A stretch of DNA of 64,000 nt from Subdoligranulum variabile (lineage in GTDB: Bacteria > Bacillota > Clostridia > Oscillospirales > Ruminococcaceae). The notes under the pieces were generated by a model that did not search any database, was not told the origin of the DNA, and saw only the letters and a list, made by a program, of their open reading frames with translations. Numbering within the stretch: the stretch's first letter is position 1; every line of letters starts with the position of its first letter. The stretch lies in assembly GCA_003343905.1 (NCBI GenBank), contig QAKI01000051.1:1-64000 (forward strand), in the 5' to 3' direction. Positions 39,168 through 47,749 of this stretch are shown here, piece after piece. Position numbers and translations under genes: made by a program.

Positions 39168-41447
39168 ATGCTGTTGTATCATTATAAAGGATTTTCCGGC
39201 GGGGCCGCCCGCACACTGCGCGCGGCGGTACGCCTGGCGGGGCGTCAGGGCTGCGCCGAGACCGATACCGGCCACCTGCTGCTGGCGATGCTGCGCACGG
39301 CGCGCGGCCCGGCGGCGGATTTTCTGCGGCGCAAGCGCGTGACGGAAACGGCGCTGCGCGCCTGCGTTCCGGCGCGCGGGGAAGGGGCGCGGCTGCCTTT
39401 CTGGCAGAAAAGCCCGCTGGCGGCAGAGACCCGGAAGGCGATGGAATTTGCCGTGCTGGGGGCCCATGCGGCCGGGAATGCGCGGGCGGAAAACGAACAC
39501 CTGCTCTGCGCCATGCTGGAGGACACCGCCTGCACGGCCAGCCTGTGGGTGGCGGCGCTGGGCATCGAGGTGCCCCAGGCGGCGCGGGAATGCCGGCAGA
39601 TCTCCGGCCAGATGGTGCTGCCCGCCCAGCCGCGGATGGCGGCCACACGCGGGGGAAAGCCCAGCGAAAAATATGGCCGGGACCTGACCCGGCTGGCGCA
39701 GGAAGGGCGATTGGACCCGGTGCTTTGCCGGGAAGAGGAACTCGACCGCATGATCGAGATCCTCTGCCGCCGCCAGAAGAACAACCCCTGCCTGCTGGGG
39801 GAGCCGGGCGTGGGCAAAAGCGCCCTGGCCGAAGCACTGGCCCAGCGGATCGCCACCGGGCAGATCACGCCGTTTTTGCGCAACAAGCGGCTGCTGGCGC
39901 TGGATATGGCGTCGATGGTGGCCGGCACCAAATATCGCGGCGATTTTGAGGAACGGTTCAAGAACCTGCTGGAAGAACTCTACCGGGACGGCAGCACCAT
40001 CCTGTTTATTGACGAGATCCACGTCATTGCCGGGGCCGGTGCGGCGGAAGGCGCCATCGACGCCGCCAGCATCCTGAAACCCATGCTGGCCCGCGGCGAG
40101 ATCCAGCTGATCGGCGCGACCACCACCGAGGAATACCGCCGCACGATCCAGAAAGATTCGGCGCTGGAACGCCGCTTCGGCAAGGTGATGGTGGAGGAAC
40201 CCGCCCCGGCCGACGCCGAAACGATCCTGCGCGGGCTGATGCCCCGGTATGAACGCTACCACAGCGTCACCATCCCGCCCGAAGCGATCCACGCCGCGGT
40301 GGAACTGAGCGTGCGCTATCTGCCGGGGCGCTGCCTGCCGGATAAGGCCATCGACCTGCTGGACGAAGCGGCGGCCGCGGCCCGCATCGTGCCCGAAAGC
40401 GGCACGGCGCAGCAGCGCACGCTGACCCCGGCGGATATTGCGCGGGTCGTCAGCAAAGCCAGCGGTGTGCCCGCCGAGCGGGTGGGCGAAGCCGAGCGGG
40501 AACGCCTGGCCCATCTGGAAAGCCGCCTGGCGGCAGAGGTGGTGGGCCAGCCGCGGGCGGTGGCCGCGGTGGCGGCTGCCATCCGCCGCAGCCGTACCGG
40601 CTTGCGGGAGAGCGGGCGGCCCATCGGCGCCATGCTGTTTTTAGGCCCCACCGGCGTGGGCAAGACCCAGTTGGCCCGCACGCTGGCAAAGTGCTGGTTC
40701 GGCAGCGAAAAAGCATTGCTTCGCTTCGATATGTCGGAATATATGGAACGGCATACGGTGGCGCGGCTGCTGGGCGCGCCTCCGGGCTATGTGGGCCACG
40801 ACGAGGGCGGCCAGTTGACCGAAGCGGTGCGCCGCCGCCCCTACAGCGTCGTACTGTTTGATGAGATCGAAAAGGCCCACGGCGACATCCAGAACCTGCT
40901 GCTGCAAATTTTGGAGGACGGCAGCCTGACCGACGCCCAGGGGCGCAAGGCGGATTTTTCCAACACCATCATCCTGCTCACGTCCAACCTGGGGGCGCGG
41001 TGCCTCAGCGGCCAGACCGGCCTTTTGGGATTCGGCGCAGCCGACCGGGAGGACGAACGCCGCGGCCGCCAGGCCATGCAGGAAGCCAAGGCGTTCTTCC
41101 GGCCGGAATTGCTGGGCCGCCTGGATGAAACGGTGCTTTTCGACCCGCTGGGCCCGGAGCAGTTGGCCGCCATCGCGGACCGGCTGCTCACCGAATTGGA
41201 GGAACGGGCCGCCCGGCAGGGCTACACGCTGCGGCACACCGCCGCGGCGGCGCGCATCCTGGCGGGGGACAAAACGCCGCCCTACGGCGCGCGGGAACTG
41301 CGCCGCACGGTCAGCCGGGCAGTGGAACAGGCGCTGGCGGACCGCATCGCCGCCGGCACTGCCCACCCCGGCGTCGTCTACACAGCCGACGCCGCCTCCG
41401 ACGGCCGCATCGTACTGGTCGAAAACGATCTGGCCGCCTGTGTATGA
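39168..41447 (+). CDS. Clp AAA+ ATPase, ClpA/ClpC type without M domain (759 aa)
   Basis: The ATG at 39168 has ATGGAGGAGG upstream. Residues 1-140 are a double Clp-N repeat. D1 has Walker A GEPGVGKS near 212, and D2 has Walker A GPTGVGKT near 493. A ClpP-docking loop, LLGFGAADR, lies near 620, so it probably feeds a ClpP peptidase. The middle domain found in ClpC and ClpB is missing: EAAAAARIVPES runs straight into the second half. It unfolds proteins for degradation. It is transcribed away from the ABC operon. Confidence 0.85.
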   Translation: MLLYHYKGFSGGAARTLRAAVRLAGRQGCAETDTGHLLLAMLRTARGPAADFLRRKRVTETALRACVPARGEGARLPFWQKSPLAAETRKAMEFAVLGAHAAGNARAENEHLLCAMLEDTACTASLWVAALGIEVPQAARECRQISGQMVLPAQPRMAATRGGKPSEKYGRDLTRLAQEGRLDPVLCREEELDRMIEILCRRQKNNPCLLGEPGVGKSALAEALAQRIATGQITPFLRNKRLLALDMASMVAGTKYRGDFEERFKNLLEELYRDGSTILFIDEIHVIAGAGAAEGAIDAASILKPMLARGEIQLIGATTTEEYRRTIQKDSALERRFGKVMVEEPAPADAETILRGLMPRYERYHSVTIPPEAIHAAVELSVRYLPGRCLPDKAIDLLDEAAAAARIVPESGTAQQRTLTPADIARVVSKASGVPAERVGEAERERLAHLESRLAAEVVGQPRAVAAVAAAIRRSRTGLRESGRPIGAMLFLGPTGVGKTQLARTLAKCWFGSEKALLRFDMSEYMERHTVARLLGAPPGYVGHDEGGQLTEAVRRRPYSVVLFDEIEKAHGDIQNLLLQILEDGSLTDAQGRKADFSNTIILLTSNLGARCLSGQTGLLGFGAADREDERRGRQAMQEAKAFFRPELLGRLDETVLFDPLGPEQLAAIADRLLTELEERAARQGYTLRHTAAAARILAGDKTPPYGARELRRTVSRAVEQALADRIAAGTAHPGVVYTADAASDGRIVLVENDLAACV

Positions 41448-41566
41448 AAATGCAATGAATTTAATAAAACCAAGTATTTTGCGATATAAAAAATGCTTCT
41501 TCGATCTTTCATCACAATTATTGAGGTCTAATAAACACAAAAGCATCTGAATAATCCCCCCTTCCG

Positions 41567-41607
41567 CCCACCATCGTCGGGATTCCCCGGCGATGGTGTT
41601 ATTTTTG
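41567..41607 (+). terminator. Terminator after the clp gene
   Basis: CACCATCG and CGATGGTG flank a GC-rich TCGGGATTCCCCGG centre, followed by TTATTTTTG. The 316-nt gap 41448-41763 holds only this and the next promoter. Confidence 0.8.
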
Positions 41608-41671
41608 CTTTACAGGACAGGATGCAAAGTAGGAAAAGGCATTATAAGGCGCCGAAAGCCTGGAAATCAAC

Positions 41672-41699
41672 TTGACAAGGGGTGGTTATTGTGTATCAT
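41672..41699 (+). promoter_or_regulatory. Promoter of the DUF6311-like gene
   Basis: TTGACA and TATCAT are spaced by 16 nt. The leader runs about 60 nt to the ATG at 41764. Confidence 0.65.
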
Positions 41700-41763
41700 A
41701 AATATAGATTTGTTTGTAACTGCGGCTGTATAGCGAGCAAAGTGATCATGATGAGGAGGAAGT

Positions 41764-43491
41764 ATGAAACGGGCGCTTTCAAAATTGGCGAAATCACCCA
41801 ATAATTACTTTGGTATTATTGGCATTATATGCATTGCAATTTTTCTTTCTATTTATGGTGTACGGGTACTGGATGTAACGTATACGGACTGGCTCGTTTC
41901 TGGCGGAGACACAACGCAGCATTATCTGGGGTGGCGTGCCTACAGGGAGAGTGCCTGGACGTTCCCCATTGGAATGGTAGACTGCCTTGCGTATCCCAAC
42001 CAGACCTCAGTCATTTTTACAGATTCCATCCCGCTTTTCGCGGTTTTCTTCAAACTGCTTTCTCCCATATTACCCGCCGATTTTCAGTACTTTGGCATAT
42101 GGGGGCTTTTGTGCTTTATTCTGCAAGGTGTTATGGCCGCCCGGATTTTGCGCCATTTTACAGACAATAAGGTTGCCATCGTATTCGGCAGCGTATTGCT
42201 GGTATATACCCCCTTCATGATCAGACGGATGTTTTCACACACCGCCCTGGCGGGGCAATGGATCCTTCTGTGGGCTTTGGAACCCTTGTTCGCGCCTGCG
42301 CGTTATGATGACAACAAGAAGATCTATGCGTTTGCGGCTTGCATTGGTGCAGTCTCAGTTGCTGTCCATATGTACTTTTTTGGCATGGTGACCATTATCA
42401 TGCTGGGAATTTGTTTGCAGAATGTTCTGCGGAACAAAAAGATCACACGGGCCATCTCCATTTTGGCGGCATATTTGGGTGCTGGAGTCTTTATCACTTG
42501 GATCTTGGGCGGATTTTCCTCCGGTATGTCTGCGGGGGACATGACGTTGCTGGGTGTGACCAGTGCAAACCTGAATGCGTTTTTTAATTCCCATCAGTGG
42601 TCAGTGATTTATCAGGAATTACCTTGCGGTTACGCGCAATGGGAAGGAAACGGGTATCTGGGTGCGGGCGGTATCTTTTTACTGTTCTTTTGTGCATTGC
42701 TGCTGCTTGGCCAGGTGGATCTGTTCAAGGAAACCAAACGCCATTGGAAAATTTGGATGCCGATGTTGTTGGTTTTCCTTGCGGCTTTCGTTTTTGCGCT
42801 GTCGCCCAAAATTATGTTTGGGGAGCAAACGCTGATCGAACTGCCCCTTCCGGAATTTATCCTTAATATATGGGCTATTTTTAGAGCAACGGGGCGGTTT
42901 GTATGGATATCGTCCTACTTGTTGCTGCTTGTTTCTTGCATTGTGCTGTTCAAGCAGTGCGGCAAGCGCCTTGCGATCGTGACAATATGTTTTGTTGCCG
43001 CCCTCCAATTTTATGATATTCATAGACAGTTGGACAGCCGCCACGAGCAATTTTCCCCAAAGGTAACCAGCACATCGCTTTCGGATGGAGAAGCGTTCTG
43101 GGATACGGTTGGCAAGGACGATGAGATTCAGCACGTTGTTTACTACCGCTGGGATAGAGATGAAAACCTGTGGCCTTCGGTCACAGATTGGGCTTTGGAC
43201 AACGATAAGACCGTGAATACGTTCTATTTTGCCCGCTCTATGGACGAATTGATCGAGGAAGATAGAAAGGCGGCATTTGAAACGCTAAGCGAAAATAACC
43301 TGTATATTTTCTCTGTAAACGATAAAGCAGCCTGTGCAGAGTATGACCTGAACTATTACGAAGTGAGTGGAATGATCGTTGGTTTAGTGAATCCTGTGCC
43401 GGGGTATACACCGCTTCCTGCCTCTTATTTTGAGGAAGAAGCGCCGGCAAATGACGAAAGTACACAGGCAGAAGTTTCTCAGGCGTCGTAA
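41764..43491 (+). CDS. Polytopic membrane protein, DUF6311-like GT-C fold (575 aa)
   Basis: The ATG at 41764 follows GAGGAGGAAGT. The first 400 residues have about ten membrane helices, from GIIGIICIAIFLSIYGVRVL to SYLLLLVSCIVLF. An acidic early loop, VSGGDTTQHYLGWRAYRES, matches DUF6311 and GT-C glycosyltransferases, where Asp/Glu in the first loop is catalytic. The C-terminal 150 residues are soluble and extracytoplasmic. It probably modifies a surface glycan. Base composition is far more AT-rich than both neighbours, suggesting recent transfer. Confidence 0.75.
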   Translation: MKRALSKLAKSPNNYFGIIGIICIAIFLSIYGVRVLDVTYTDWLVSGGDTTQHYLGWRAYRESAWTFPIGMVDCLAYPNQTSVIFTDSIPLFAVFFKLLSPILPADFQYFGIWGLLCFILQGVMAARILRHFTDNKVAIVFGSVLLVYTPFMIRRMFSHTALAGQWILLWALEPLFAPARYDDNKKIYAFAACIGAVSVAVHMYFFGMVTIIMLGICLQNVLRNKKITRAISILAAYLGAGVFITWILGGFSSGMSAGDMTLLGVTSANLNAFFNSHQWSVIYQELPCGYAQWEGNGYLGAGGIFLLFFCALLLLGQVDLFKETKRHWKIWMPMLLVFLAAFVFALSPKIMFGEQTLIELPLPEFILNIWAIFRATGRFVWISSYLLLLVSCIVLFKQCGKRLAIVTICFVAALQFYDIHRQLDSRHEQFSPKVTSTSLSDGEAFWDTVGKDDEIQHVVYYRWDRDENLWPSVTDWALDNDKTVNTFYFARSMDELIEEDRKAAFETLSENNLYIFSVNDKAACAEYDLNYYEVSGMIVGLVNPVPGYTPLPASYFEEEAPANDESTQAEVSQAS

Positions 43492-43506
43492 GTTTTTGGG
43501 ATAAGT

Positions 43507-43548
43507 AAAAGGGGTATCACCTGCAAAGAACAGGTGGTACCCCTTTTT
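43507..43548 (+). terminator. Terminator after the DUF6311-like gene
   Basis: AAAAGGGGTATCACCTG pairs with CAGGTGGTACCCCTTTTTG across a 7-nt loop. Symmetrical A/T flanks suit both directions, including the hydrogenase operon from the other side. Confidence 0.85.
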
Positions 43549-43626
43549 GTGATCATTTTACTATACGACTTTTAAGGGCAATTCCAAAAGGGCAGCTACA
43601 GAACAAGCAATGCCTTCACTTGTGTT

Positions 43627-45375
43627 TTATCGGGGCATCTCCCAGCCGTGGTGGTCGGTGTGCAGCCACTCCTCGGCCAGTTCGCTGCCGGGTTCGCCCA
43701 GGGCTTCCCGGTAGAGGGTCTGGACTTCGGGGTTCTCGTGGCTGAAGCGCATCATGCTGCACTTATCCAGCGCATACAGGCGCTTGCCGCGCTCGGCGGC
43801 GCGCTCCTCGTCGTCGCGGTTCTGGGGCTGGCCGCCGCCGCCCGCACAGCCGCCCGGGCAGGCCATGACTTCCACAAAGTCGTAATGGACTTTCCCGGCA
43901 GCGATGGCTTCCATCAGGCGGTGGGTGTTGCCCAGCCCGCTCACGACCGCCGTGCGCACGGTAGCGCCGCCCAAATCAAAGGTGGCCTCGGTCCAGCCCT
44001 GCGCGCCGGTGGCGTCGCCGCGCACATCCCGGAAAGCGTCGGGCTGGGGCGCTTTCTTGTTGACCAGATAGTAGGCGGTGCGCAGCGCCGCTTCCATCAC
44101 GCCGCCGGTCGCGCCGAAGATCACGCCTGCGCCGCTGTAGGTGCCAAGCGGGGAGTCGAAGCCTTCCTCAGGCAGCGTTTCGGGGTGCAGGTTCTCGGCG
44201 CGGATCATGCGCACCAGTTCACGCGTCGTCAGCACCAGGTCCACATCGCGCCCGGCCGCCGTGTGCATGGTGGGCAGGTCGCACTCCTGCTTTTTGGCGA
44301 TGCAGGGCATGATGGAAACGCAGAACAGCTTGTCAGGCGAAACGCCCAACTGTTTGGCAAAGTAATTCTTGGTCACCGCGCCGAACATCTGCTGGGGGCT
44401 CTTGGCGGTGGAGAGCCGGTCGGTCCACTGGGGATAGTGGCTCTTGAGGTAACGCACCCAGCCGGGGCAGCAGCTCGTGAACATGGGCAGGTCCTTCGTT
44501 TCGCCCGCCTGGTAGCGGCGCAAAAACTCGGTGCCTTCCTCCATGATCGTCAGGTCGGCGCTGAACGAAGTGTCGAACACATAGTCAAAGCCCAGGCGGC
44601 GCAGCGCGGCGGCCATGCGGTGTACGGTGGCCTGTTCCGGCGCAAGGCCCAGGTTTTCGCCCCAGGCGGTGCGCACCGCGGGGGCGATCTGCACCACGGT
44701 GATCTTGTCCGGGTCCGCGATGGCGTCAAAGGCCCGCTGGGTATCGTTGCGTTCCCGCAGCGCGCCGGTGGGGCAGTGGGTGATGCACTGGCCGCAGAGC
44801 GCGCAGTCGCTCTCTTTGATGCGGCGGGTGCCGCTCACGTCCACGCGGGTGCGGCTGCCGGTGCCCGAAAGGTCCCACACATGCACGCCCTGGATCTTGT
44901 CGCATACCTGGATGCAGCGCATACATTTGATGCACTTGTTGGTGTCGCGGTACAGCGGGAAGTCCTTCGGCCACAGGGCGCGCGCGCCGGTCGCCAGGTC
45001 GGCAGGGTAGGGGTTTTCCAGAATGCCCAGGTCGTTGGCGACGCTTTGCAGGTGGCAGTTGCCGCTGCGCAGGCAGGTGGCACAGTGGCAGTCGTGCTGG
45101 CTCAGGATCAGTTCCACGTTGATGCGCCGGGTCCGGCGCACGCGGTCGGTGTTGGTGCGGATGGACATTCCCTCAAACACAGGGTTGTTGCAGCTGGGCA
45201 CCAGGTTGCGTTCGCCCCCCACCTCCACGCAGCAGACGCGGCAGGCGCCGATCTCGTTCAGGTCCTTGAGATAGCACAGATGGGGAATATCGACCCCGGC
45301 GGCTTTGGCGGCGTTCAGGATCGTGGTGCCCTCAGGCACCTGTACGGCGATGCCGTTCACCGTGATGTTTACCAT
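43627..45375 (-). CDS. [FeFe] hydrogenase catalytic subunit (582 aa)
   Basis: It reduces protons to hydrogen (or the reverse) in the cytoplasm. The three H-cluster motifs are intact: TSCCPGW near 287, MPCIAKKQE near 340, and EVMACPGGCAGGGGQP near 500. Upstream are a [2Fe-2S] domain (C34, C45, C48, C62 region), a His-Cys3 cluster (HDCHCATCLRSGNC) and two [4Fe-4S] motifs (CIKCMRCIQVC; CALCGQCITHCP). The 582-residue form matches the HndD/group A layout. It overlaps its partner gene by 7 nt and would use electrons from it. Confidence 0.95.
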   Translation of the reverse strand: MVNITVNGIAVQVPEGTTILNAAKAAGVDIPHLCYLKDLNEIGACRVCCVEVGGERNLVPSCNNPVFEGMSIRTNTDRVRRTRRINVELILSQHDCHCATCLRSGNCHLQSVANDLGILENPYPADLATGARALWPKDFPLYRDTNKCIKCMRCIQVCDKIQGVHVWDLSGTGSRTRVDVSGTRRIKESDCALCGQCITHCPTGALRERNDTQRAFDAIADPDKITVVQIAPAVRTAWGENLGLAPEQATVHRMAAALRRLGFDYVFDTSFSADLTIMEEGTEFLRRYQAGETKDLPMFTSCCPGWVRYLKSHYPQWTDRLSTAKSPQQMFGAVTKNYFAKQLGVSPDKLFCVSIMPCIAKKQECDLPTMHTAAGRDVDLVLTTRELVRMIRAENLHPETLPEEGFDSPLGTYSGAGVIFGATGGVMEAALRTAYYLVNKKAPQPDAFRDVRGDATGAQGWTEATFDLGGATVRTAVVSGLGNTHRLMEAIAAGKVHYDFVEVMACPGGCAGGGGQPQNRDDEERAAERGKRLYALDKCSMMRFSHENPEVQTLYREALGEPGSELAEEWLHTDHHGWEMPR

Positions 45376-47204
45376 TGGGTCGTCCTCCCTCCCTTAAAGA
45401 TGCCGTAGCCGAAGTGGTCGCACCGCAGGCAGCGCCCGGCTTCCTGCATGGCTTCCTCCTCGGTCATGCCGCAGCTTGCCAACTGGAAATCCTGCCGGGC
45501 TTCCATTGGGTTGCGGCTCTTGAGCTGGATGCGCCCGCAGGGCGGCATATTGGACAGCTTGGCCGGCGGGATCTTGACGCTGGTGCCGATGGTATGGGAA
45601 TACCCCAGGAAGCTGTCGATGTTGGCGGCGCTGACCTTGCCCGCGGCCACAGCGCGGATCACGGTGGCGGGGCCGGTCACGGCGTCGCCGCCCGCGAACA
45701 CGTTGGGGGTGCCGGGCACGTAGCCGGACAGGTCCGCTTTCAAAGCGCCGTGGCTGGTACCGATGCCGCCCTTTTCAAACTGGTCGGACTCGATACGCTG
45801 CCCGATGGCAATGATGATGTAATCCGCCGGAATACGGAATTCCCGCTCGGCGGCATTGCGCGGGGCCGGGCGGCCGTCGCGGCCATACCCGCCGATGATC
45901 TGCGGGCGAGTCCACAGGGCGCAGACTTCGCCGTTTTCGTTGGCTTCGATGCGGGCGGGGGCCTGCAGGGGCAGGATCTGGCAGCCTTCGGCCAGGGCGT
46001 CCTCGATCTCTTCGGGCAGGGCGGTCATGTCGTCCACCCGGCGGCGGTAGACGCAGGTGACGCTCTCGGCCCCCAGGCGGATGGAGGTGCGGGTGGCGTC
46101 CATGCTCACGTTGCCGCCGCCGATGACCACGACCCGTTTGCCGGTAAAGTCGGGGGCGTTGCCCTCGCCGCAGTTGCGCAGGAACTCCACGGCCGAAAGC
46201 ACGTTCTTGCTGTCCTCGCCTTCCAGCCCCAGCTTCTTGTCCGCATGGGCGCCGATGGCGATGTACAGGGCGTCATATTCCTTTTGGAGCTGGTCCAACT
46301 GGATGTCCCGCCCTACGCAGACGCCGGTATGCACTTCGATGCCGGTCGCCAAAATGTAATCCAGGTCGCGCTGCAGCACGTCCGGGGGCAGGCGGTAGTC
46401 GGGAATGCCGTAGCGCAGCATGCCGCCCAGCTTTTCCCGCTGTTCAAATACCGTGATGGTGTGGCCCATCAGCCGCAGGTAGTAGGCGGCGGTCAGGCCG
46501 CTGGGGCCGCCGCCGATGACAGCCACCCGCTTGCCGGTGGCTTCGGCCGGGGCCGGGGGCTTCGGGCTGCCCGCATGGTCGGCGGCAAAGCGTTTGAGCC
46601 CGCAGATGTTCACAGCGTCGTCCACCAGACGGCGGCGGCACTGGCGTTCGCAGGGGTGTTCGCATACATAGGCGCAGGAATGGGGGAAGGGGTTGTCCTT
46701 GCGGATCAGGTCCAGGGCGTCGTCAAACTGCCCTTCGCGGACCAGCGCGATGTAGCCGGGAATGTCCACGTGCGCCGGGCAGACGGTCACGCAGGGCACC
46801 GGCTGCTTCAGCGAACAGATGCACCGCCCGTAGCGGGCGTGTTCCTGGTAATCCTCGCGGAAGCCCCGCACGCCCTGCAGGACCATGGCGGCGGCCTCAT
46901 ACCCGATGGCACAGTCGGCGGAATCCACGATGGCGGCGGCCGTCTGTTCGATCAGGTCGATGGTGCTCTCGTCGGCGTTCTGGTCCAGCACGTTCTGGAT
47001 CAGGGTCTCCAACTGCGAAAGCCCGATGCGGCAGGGTACACATTTGCCGCAGGTCTGCGCATGGCACAGCCGCAGGAAGTTGAGCGCCAGGTCCACCGGG
47101 CAAAGCCCCGGCGGGTTGGCGGCGATGCGGTGCCCCATATCGCGGCAGAGGTCCTGTACCACCTGCTGGGCGCGGTCCGGGGTCTCGATGGAAAGTCGTA
47201 TCAT
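45369..47204 (-). CDS. NuoF-type Fe-S domain fused to GltD-like flavoprotein (611 aa)
   Basis: ATG at 47204 is chosen because ACGGAGGAAAC precedes it. Residues 1-130 are the C-terminal NuoF-like cluster domain (CGKCVPCRIG near 52-61 and SADCAIGYEA). Residues about 140-600 match the glutamate synthase small subunit/dihydropyrimidine dehydrogenase-like flavoprotein: CxxxxCPAHVDIPG, FAD motif VIGGGPSGLTAAYYL, then NAD(P) motif VVVIGGGNVSMDATRT. It lacks the FMN-binding part of NuoF. It probably passes electrons between NAD(P)H and the hydrogenase encoded just downstream, like group A2 (GltD-linked) systems. Confidence 0.85.
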   Translation of the reverse strand: MIRLSIETPDRAQQVVQDLCRDMGHRIAANPPGLCPVDLALNFLRLCHAQTCGKCVPCRIGLSQLETLIQNVLDQNADESTIDLIEQTAAAIVDSADCAIGYEAAAMVLQGVRGFREDYQEHARYGRCICSLKQPVPCVTVCPAHVDIPGYIALVREGQFDDALDLIRKDNPFPHSCAYVCEHPCERQCRRRLVDDAVNICGLKRFAADHAGSPKPPAPAEATGKRVAVIGGGPSGLTAAYYLRLMGHTITVFEQREKLGGMLRYGIPDYRLPPDVLQRDLDYILATGIEVHTGVCVGRDIQLDQLQKEYDALYIAIGAHADKKLGLEGEDSKNVLSAVEFLRNCGEGNAPDFTGKRVVVIGGGNVSMDATRTSIRLGAESVTCVYRRRVDDMTALPEEIEDALAEGCQILPLQAPARIEANENGEVCALWTRPQIIGGYGRDGRPAPRNAAEREFRIPADYIIIAIGQRIESDQFEKGGIGTSHGALKADLSGYVPGTPNVFAGGDAVTGPATVIRAVAAGKVSAANIDSFLGYSHTIGTSVKIPPAKLSNMPPCGRIQLKSRNPMEARQDFQLASCGMTEEEAMQEAGRCLRCDHFGYGIFKGGRTTQW

Positions 47205-47246
47205 AGCGTTGTTTCCTCCGTTTGTGGTGGATGCTTCAATACCCCT

Positions 47247-47275
47247 ATTATACGCGGTGCCGCTTGACAAATCAA
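47247..47275 (-). promoter_or_regulatory. Promoter of the hydrogenase operon
   Basis: On the minus strand, TTGATT and TATAAT are spaced by 17 nt, about 40 nt before the ATG at 47204. Confidence 0.75.
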
Positions 47276-47405
47276 TTATAAATTTTGAATAAAACGTAAC
47301 ATTACTGTCTAAAATGACGAAAACCTTTTATGGACGGAAAAGAGCCGGAAAGAAATATTTTGAAAATCTCTATCTTTTTCTGTCTGGAAATGATATAATA
47401 AGTAT

Positions 47406-47603
47406 GCCAAACCAACTGAATGATGTGGAAGTGGGATTTTTTACGGGATAACTGTAATTTTTTTCTGTGCCTGCAACCAGAATTTGATAAAAATGCAAGT
47501 TCCGGTTCTGTAGGTACGGGAGTTTTCCCATTCCACAGAGTTGGTTTGGCGACTGCCGGGGGTTGCATTTTTTGTGCGGCTGCTTCGGTGGCCGCACTTT
47601 TTA
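47406..47603 (+). ncRNA. Rod-shaped ncRNA resembling 6S RNA
   Basis: A TATAAT at 47394-47399 places the start near 47406. From there GCCAAACCAACT (47406-47417) is perfectly complementary to AGTTGGTTTGGC (47539-47550). Next, GTGGAA/GTGGGA (47425-47436) pairs with TCCCATTCCAC (47526-47536). A large asymmetric bubble follows, and a terminal stem (GTGCCTGCA with TGTAGGTAC) closes the rod. A strong terminator (GTGCGGC/GCCGCAC plus T run, 47574-47602) ends it. A closing stem, a central bubble and a terminal stem, in about 145 nt plus terminator, is the layout of 6S RNA, the RNA polymerase decoy. No sequence model was run. Confidence 0.55.
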
Positions 47604-47749
47604 TTTTCGGAAGGGAACTGTGGACCGTTACATTTGCCACCCGATGACGGGGACAGTTCCATCCATGTTGCCGTTTTACACAAGATTCGTTGGGACCTCT
47701 ATAGGGGCGATGCCCTCTATAGACAAGAACGGGAAAGGCGGGAATAAAA

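Noticed and set aside
35465..47267. Several 450-630 codon + strand frames opposite the ABC exporter and hydrogenase genes
   Set aside because: Their His/Gly/Ala-rich translations are mirror images of the real minus-strand genes, which have catalytic motifs and RBS.
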